Below, piece after piece: positions 60,127 to 64,000 of a DNA stretch of 64,000 nucleotides; position 1 is the first letter of the stretch; each line of letters starts with the position of its first letter. The translations under genes were made by a program, and so were the position numbers. Below the pieces are notes generated by a model, which saw only the letters and a program-made list of their open reading frames with translations, made no database searches and was not told the DNA's origin. Origin of the DNA: Streptomyces clavifer (GTDB lineage Bacteria; Actinomycetota; Actinomycetes; Streptomycetales; Streptomycetaceae); NCBI GenBank assembly GCA_014651175.1, contig BMWJ01000010.1, positions 124,001 to 188,000 of the forward strand. The letters run 5' to 3'.

Positions 60127-61935
60127 GTGGACGCGCAAGGCCGTGGGCGGGACGAGGGAATCGACCCCGCAGACCAGTGGGTACTCAACCCGGACACCGG
60201 TGATTACGAACTGCGACTGACCCCCTCCACAGGGCGATCGGACGCACCGTCCTCCCCGGGAGGCGCCCCGGCACCGCCGGCGTCGCGCCGCCGCTCCAAG
60301 CCCGCCGCACCGCCCCCGGGCGGGCGGGCATCCGTGCCGGGCCAGCGCACCGCGCGCAGTGGCACCGACGCGCCCGACGACGACCCCCGGCCGGAGCAGC
60401 CGGAGCGGAAGCCGGGCGGCCGTGCCGCGAACCGGTCCGCCGGAGGCGGCCGGGGTGCCGCGGTGTCCACGGGGCGCCGCAGGCCGAAGCCGAAGAAGAA
60501 GGCCGGCAAGAAGAAGGCCCTGGTGTGGACCGGCGGTGTGATGGCGTTCCTGCTGGTGGGCGTCGGGACCACGGGCTACTTCGTCTACGAGCACTTCAAC
60601 GGCAAGATCACGTCCGTCTCCAGTGACGGGGCCGGGACCGGTGGCTTCAGCAAGGACCGGGCCATCAACATCCTGGTGATCGGGACCGACAAGCGGACCG
60701 GTGCGGGGAACGAGGGCTACGGGGACAAGGAGAGCGTCGGTCATGCCGACACCTCGATCCTCTTCCACGTCTCCAAGGACCGTACGAACGCCACCGCGCT
60801 GAGCATTCCGCGCGACCTGGTGTCGACCGTCCCGGACTGCCCCACGGCGCAGGACGACGGCTCGACGAAGGACATCCCCGGGACCGCGAACGCTCGCTTC
60901 AACACGAGCCTGGGGCAGTTCGACCGGACCCCCAGCTGCACCATGCGCACGGTCGAGGAGCTGACCGGCGTCAAGGCCGACCACTTCATGGTGGCCGACT
61001 TCAACGCGGTCAAGACCCTCAGCACCGCCGTCGAGGGGGTCGAGATCTGCCTCGACAAGGACATCGACGACGAGAAGTCCCACTTGAAGCTCGCGAAGGG
61101 CAAGCACACGCTGGAGGGCGAGGAGGCGCTGTCCTTCCTGCGCACCCGGTACTCCGTCGGCTTCGGCAGCGACCTCAGCCGGATCGAGCTCCAGCAGCAG
61201 TTCCTGGGATCGCTCATGCGCAAGCTGAAGTCCAACGACACCCTGACCAGTCCCACCAAGATGTGGAGCCTCGCCGAGGCGGCCACCGGGGCGCTCACCG
61301 TCGACGACAAGATCGCCGACATAAACGAGCTGCGCAAGCTGGGCATGGAGCTGGCCTCGGTCGACCCGAAGAACATCACGTTCACCACGGTGCCGGTGCT
61401 CGACAACCCGCAGGACAAGGCCACCGTCATACTCGACGAGTCCAAGGCCCCCCAGGTCTTCTCGATGATCCGCGAGGACGTCTCCTTCACCGCGGTGAAG
61501 AAGCAGGAGAAGGCCGCGGCGAAGGCGGAGGCGGCCGCCAAGCTCAAGGGCGAGATGGCCGACCCGGCGGACGTACGGGTCGACGTCTACAACGGTGGCG
61601 CCCCGTCCGGGTCCGCGCAGAACGCCCTGGACTGGCTGCAGAACGAGGAGGGCGTGCTGAAGTCCGCCAACAAGTCCAACGCCCCCCAGGACGTGAAGAA
61701 GACCCAGCTCGTCTACGCCCCCAACCAGGCGGACCAGGCGCGCAGGCTGGCCGACCTGATGGGCCTGTCGGCCTCGGTGATGAAGCCCACCACGACGGAC
61801 GCGGGCGAGATGGACCCGATGGTGCTGACCCTCGGCCCCGACTTCACGGAGGGGGGCACTCCGCTCGCGGCCCCGGAGAAGGCGCCGGCCGACATCCAGC
61901 AGGTCCAGGCGGACAAGGCGGTCTGCGCGAAGTAG
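60127..61935 (+). CDS. LytR-CpsA-Psr (LCP) family protein
   Basis: A 602-residue membrane protein. Residues about 1-130 are a disordered, Pro/Arg/Gly-rich cytoplasmic region that includes GIDPADQWVLNPDTGDYELRL, a motif seen in actinobacterial LCP proteins. One membrane segment (about 136-156) follows. The extracytoplasmic LCP domain has INILVIGTDKRTG, HADTSILFHVSKDRTNATALSIPRDLV, ALSFLRTRYSVGFGSDLSRIELQQQFL and a C-terminal LytR_C domain (VRVDVYNGGAPSGSAQNALDWL). It probably ligates teichoic acid or other glycopolymers to peptidoglycan. The GTG has GGAGGACG upstream. Confidence 0.92.
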   Translation: MDAQGRGRDEGIDPADQWVLNPDTGDYELRLTPSTGRSDAPSSPGGAPAPPASRRRSKPAAPPPGGRASVPGQRTARSGTDAPDDDPRPEQPERKPGGRAANRSAGGGRGAAVSTGRRRPKPKKKAGKKKALVWTGGVMAFLLVGVGTTGYFVYEHFNGKITSVSSDGAGTGGFSKDRAINILVIGTDKRTGAGNEGYGDKESVGHADTSILFHVSKDRTNATALSIPRDLVSTVPDCPTAQDDGSTKDIPGTANARFNTSLGQFDRTPSCTMRTVEELTGVKADHFMVADFNAVKTLSTAVEGVEICLDKDIDDEKSHLKLAKGKHTLEGEEALSFLRTRYSVGFGSDLSRIELQQQFLGSLMRKLKSNDTLTSPTKMWSLAEAATGALTVDDKIADINELRKLGMELASVDPKNITFTTVPVLDNPQDKATVILDESKAPQVFSMIREDVSFTAVKKQEKAAAKAEAAAKLKGEMADPADVRVDVYNGGAPSGSAQNALDWLQNEEGVLKSANKSNAPQDVKKTQLVYAPNQADQARRLADLMGLSASVMKPTTTDAGEMDPMVLTLGPDFTEGGTPLAAPEKAPADIQQVQADKAVCAK

Positions 61936-62012
61936 CACATCCGCCGCGCCGCCTCCGGGGGCGCGCGGGGCGGCTTCCGCGGGGTGCGGGTGTCAGGTCG
62001 CCGCCGCCTCGC

Positions 62013-62912
62013 TCACGGCCGGGACCGGCCGACGATCTCCCGTGCGAGTGACACGAGTCGGGGCAGTGCGGGGTGCCCGGGCCCGTCCCGCCGGGCCAGC
62101 AGGACGGGCAGCGGCGGGGCGTCGTCGAGGGGCCGGAACGCGACCCCGGCGTGCGGGTGCATATCGGCTGTGGACGCGCCGGAGACCCCCGCCCCCCGCC
62201 CGGCGGCGATGGCGGTGAGCCAGTCGTCGGTGTTGGCGACGGTGACCGTGGCGGCCGGCCGCGCGTGCGGGGGCCACAGATCGAGCGTGGTGGTCCCGGA
62301 CACCGTGTTCAGGACGACGGCCTCCCCGGCCAGGTCCGCGAGCGACAGCGACCGGCCGGCCGCCAGCGGGCCGTCGGCGGCGACGGCCGCCACCCGGTCC
62401 TCGGTGAACAGCAGCTCCGTGACGAGCCCCGGGGCGTCCACCGGCCCCCGCAGCAGTGCCGCGTCGACCTCGCCCCGCGTCAGCCCCGCCGTACGGTCGT
62501 CGATCCTCCGCAGTTCGAGCGGGGTCAGGGGATGGCGCTGCTGCCACGTCCGCAGCAGGGGCGTGGTGTACGGGCCGAACGCCGACCAGGCGTGCCCGAG
62601 CCGCAGCGGCCAGTGGCGCAGCCGTCCGGAGTCGACGGCCTCGTCGAAGGCGCCGACGGCGGCGGCCGCCTTGTCCCGGAAGAGGACGCCCTCGGCGGTC
62701 AGGGCGAGATGGTGCGTCGACCGGTCGACGAGCCGGACGCCCAGGTGCTTCTCCAGGGACGCGAGCGTCCGGGATACGACGGGCTGGCTGAGGCGGAGCC
62801 TCGCCGCGGCCCGGGTGACGCTGCCCTCGTCGGCGATCGCGAGGAAGGCCCGCAGATGGCGTACGTCGACACCGCGTCCGCCGGCCTCGCCGTCGCCCTG
62901 TCCTGTGCTCAT
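62013..62912 (-). CDS. LysR-family transcriptional regulator
   Basis: A 299-residue LysR protein. HTH: VDVRHLRAFLAIADEGSVTRAAARLRLSQPVVSRTLASLEKHLGVRLVDRSTHHLALTAEG. The C-terminal effector domain is of the type 2 periplasmic-binding-protein form. The ATG at 62912 follows a TATGCT -10 box (62921-62926) by eight bases with no ribosome-binding site, predicting a leaderless message. A GTG 14 codons inside is another possible start. It is divergent from the EamA transporter gene, whose expression it probably controls. Confidence 0.88.
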   Translation of the reverse strand: MSTGQGDGEAGGRGVDVRHLRAFLAIADEGSVTRAAARLRLSQPVVSRTLASLEKHLGVRLVDRSTHHLALTAEGVLFRDKAAAAVGAFDEAVDSGRLRHWPLRLGHAWSAFGPYTTPLLRTWQQRHPLTPLELRRIDDRTAGLTRGEVDAALLRGPVDAPGLVTELLFTEDRVAAVAADGPLAAGRSLSLADLAGEAVVLNTVSGTTTLDLWPPHARPAATVTVANTDDWLTAIAAGRGAGVSGASTADMHPHAGVAFRPLDDAPPLPVLLARRDGPGHPALPRLVSLAREIVGRSRP

Positions 62913-63052
62913 GCGTGGGGAGCATAACGGGAGCGCAATCGGCATTTCACGTGCGGCGCGCGCGTCCTTACGGTGAGGAGGTGGGGGCCGTCGGTCTGGT
63001 GCCGTATCGTAGACTTCGTAGTGCAGTATGTTGAACTTTTGAAAGGTGTCAG

Positions 63053-64000
63053 GTGAACGACCCGCGGAGTACCGCAGAGCCGGCCGCAGCCGTCGCCGTA
63101 CCGGAGGCGGTGTCCGCGCTCGACGAGCCCGGCCACGGCCGACCGGGCCGCCCCGGCGCCCGCAGGGCCGCCCTGGGGCCGGTCGCGTTGGTGGTCGCGG
63201 GCGGGCTCTCCGTGCAGTTCGGCGCGGCGGTGGCGGTGCTGCTGATGCCGAGGGCGGGTGCGCTCGGCGTGGTCACCCTGCGCCTCGTCGCCGCCGCGCT
63301 CGTGCTGCTGGTCATCTGCCGTCCGAAGCTGCGCGGCCACTCCCGCGCGGACTGGGGCACCGTGGTGGCGTTCGGCATCGCGATGGGCGCCATGAACACG
63401 CTCTTCTACCAGGCCGCCGACCGCATTCCGCTGGGCGCGGCCGTCACGCTGGAGGTGCTCGGCCCGCTGGTCCTCTCCGTGGTCGTCTCCCGCCGCCTGG
63501 TCAACCTCGTCTGGGCGGGCGTGGCGCTCGGCGGTGTCCTCCTGCTGAGCGGCGGGGGATTCGACCGTCTGGACCCGGTGGGGGCGGCGTGCGCCCTGGG
63601 GGCGGGCGCCATGTGGGCGGCGTACATCGTCTTCAGCGCGCGCACCGGCCGCCGCTTCCCGCAGGCCGACGGCCTGGCCCTGGCGATGGTGGTGGCCGCG
63701 GTCCTCTCGCTGCCCCTCGGCATCATGGAGGCCGGGTCGAGACTCCTGGTCCCGTCCACGCTGGCCCTCGGTGTGGCGGTGGCCGTGCTGAGCTCGGTCC
63801 TCCCGTACACCCTGGAGCTCATGGCCCTGCGCCGGCTGCCCGCCCCCACCTTCGCGATCCTGATGAGCCTGGAGCCCGCCATCGCCGCCACGGCGGGCTT
63901 CCTCATCCTCGACCAGGCGCTCTCCACGACCGACGCCCTGGCCATCGCCCTGGTCATCGGCGCCAGCATGGGCGCGGTGCGCGCCACGTCGCGGAGAGGG
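63053..64000 (+). CDS. EamA/RhtA-type DMT exporter, 3' end outside window
   Basis: The first 316 codons of a membrane protein of the drug/metabolite transporter superfamily; the stop is beyond the right edge. Two EamA repeats of five segments each are visible: first half PVALVVAGGLSVQFGAAVAVLLMPRAGALGVVTLRLVAAALVLLVI.. FGIAMGAMNTLFYQAADRIPLGAAVTLEVLGPLVLSVVVSRRL, second half CALGAGAMWAAYIVFSARTGRR.. LSSVLPYTLELMALRRLPAPTFAILMSLEPAIAATAGFLILDQ. This resembles RhtA-like amino-acid or metabolite exporters. A GTG start with GAAAGG upstream. It is divergent from the LysR regulator, the usual pairing for this family. Confidence 0.88.
   Translation, partial: MNDPRSTAEPAAAVAVPEAVSALDEPGHGRPGRPGARRAALGPVALVVAGGLSVQFGAAVAVLLMPRAGALGVVTLRLVAAALVLLVICRPKLRGHSRADWGTVVAFGIAMGAMNTLFYQAADRIPLGAAVTLEVLGPLVLSVVVSRRLVNLVWAGVALGGVLLLSGGGFDRLDPVGAACALGAGAMWAAYIVFSARTGRRFPQADGLALAMVVAAVLSLPLGIMEAGSRLLVPSTLALGVAVAVLSSVLPYTLELMALRRLPAPTFAILMSLEPAIAATAGFLILDQALSTTDALAIALVIGASMGAVRATSRRG

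Overview
This window is high-GC actinobacterial chromosome, almost certainly Streptomyces or a very close relative. The evidence is the strong third-position G/C bias, the frequent GTG and some TTG starts, many leaderless-type starts, menaquinone made by the futalosine route (mqnB/mqnD), an F420-type PPOX enzyme, and a complete 'conservon' (CvnA-B-C-D plus two cytochromes P450). I see no rRNA, CRISPR array, insertion sequence, integrase or phage structural gene. It reads as a core or near-core chromosome segment with small accessory insertions.

Layout. 1-6207: 3' part of an XPB-type helicase gene, then a compact sensory and metabolic unit (small exported Asp-rich protein, histidine kinase, OmpR-type regulator, SLC13/DASS permease, glycerate kinase) with two matching operator-like sites. 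6264-21234: helicase-associated protein, membrane protein, HAD hydrolase, cold-shock protein, mqnD/mqnB, a DUF2771-like lipoprotein, an MFS protein, a DUF3027 protein, a repeat-filled intergenic region, a very large sacsin/Hsp90-like ATPase and a secreted protein. 21258-30274: P-type ATPase, DUF2530 protein, NCS2 purine permease overlapped by an orphan ribbon-helix-helix gene, MarR regulator and MFS exporter, alpha/beta hydrolase, ThpR, and a 29-residue membrane peptide. 30320-42695: aldo/keto reductase, proline iminopeptidase, an aberrant tRNA-Trp-like gene, nadE, HxlR regulator beside the wreck of an oxidoreductase gene, a cupin with zinc ribbon, an FN3 exoprotein, SDR, hydrolase, a Streptomyces-type HTH pair, a TetR regulator and an unknown protein with a striking repeat promoter. 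43015-54162: VanJ-like phosphatase/nuclease, SGNH hydrolase, beta-propeller exoprotein, F420 oxidoreductase, TetR with a divergent DrrAB-type ABC exporter, GAF-GAF-SpoIIE phosphatase, methyltransferase, DUF4259, Uma2 nuclease and serC. 54259-64000: the conservon, an LCP cell-wall ligase, and a LysR regulator divergent from an EamA transporter that runs off the end.

How genes work together. The kinase/regulator pair probably controls both its own operon and the permease-glycerate kinase operon, because both promoters share an ATGAA-N6-TTCAT-N6-YTCAT arrangement. The TetR gene and the DrrAB-type exporter share two near-identical operators 21 bp apart. The conservon is one six-gene overlapping operon with a terminator behind it; one of its two P450s lacks the ExxR arginine and the I-helix acid-alcohol pair, a CYP157-like feature.

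Best candidates for a second look: the kinase/permease/glycerate-kinase unit, the paired GACAAGGA-type elements around the promoter of the unknown gene at 42069-42695, the HxlR/cupin-zinc-ribbon locus with its ruined oxidoreductase, and the abnormal tRNA-Trp-like gene. All function calls are from reading translations without database searches.
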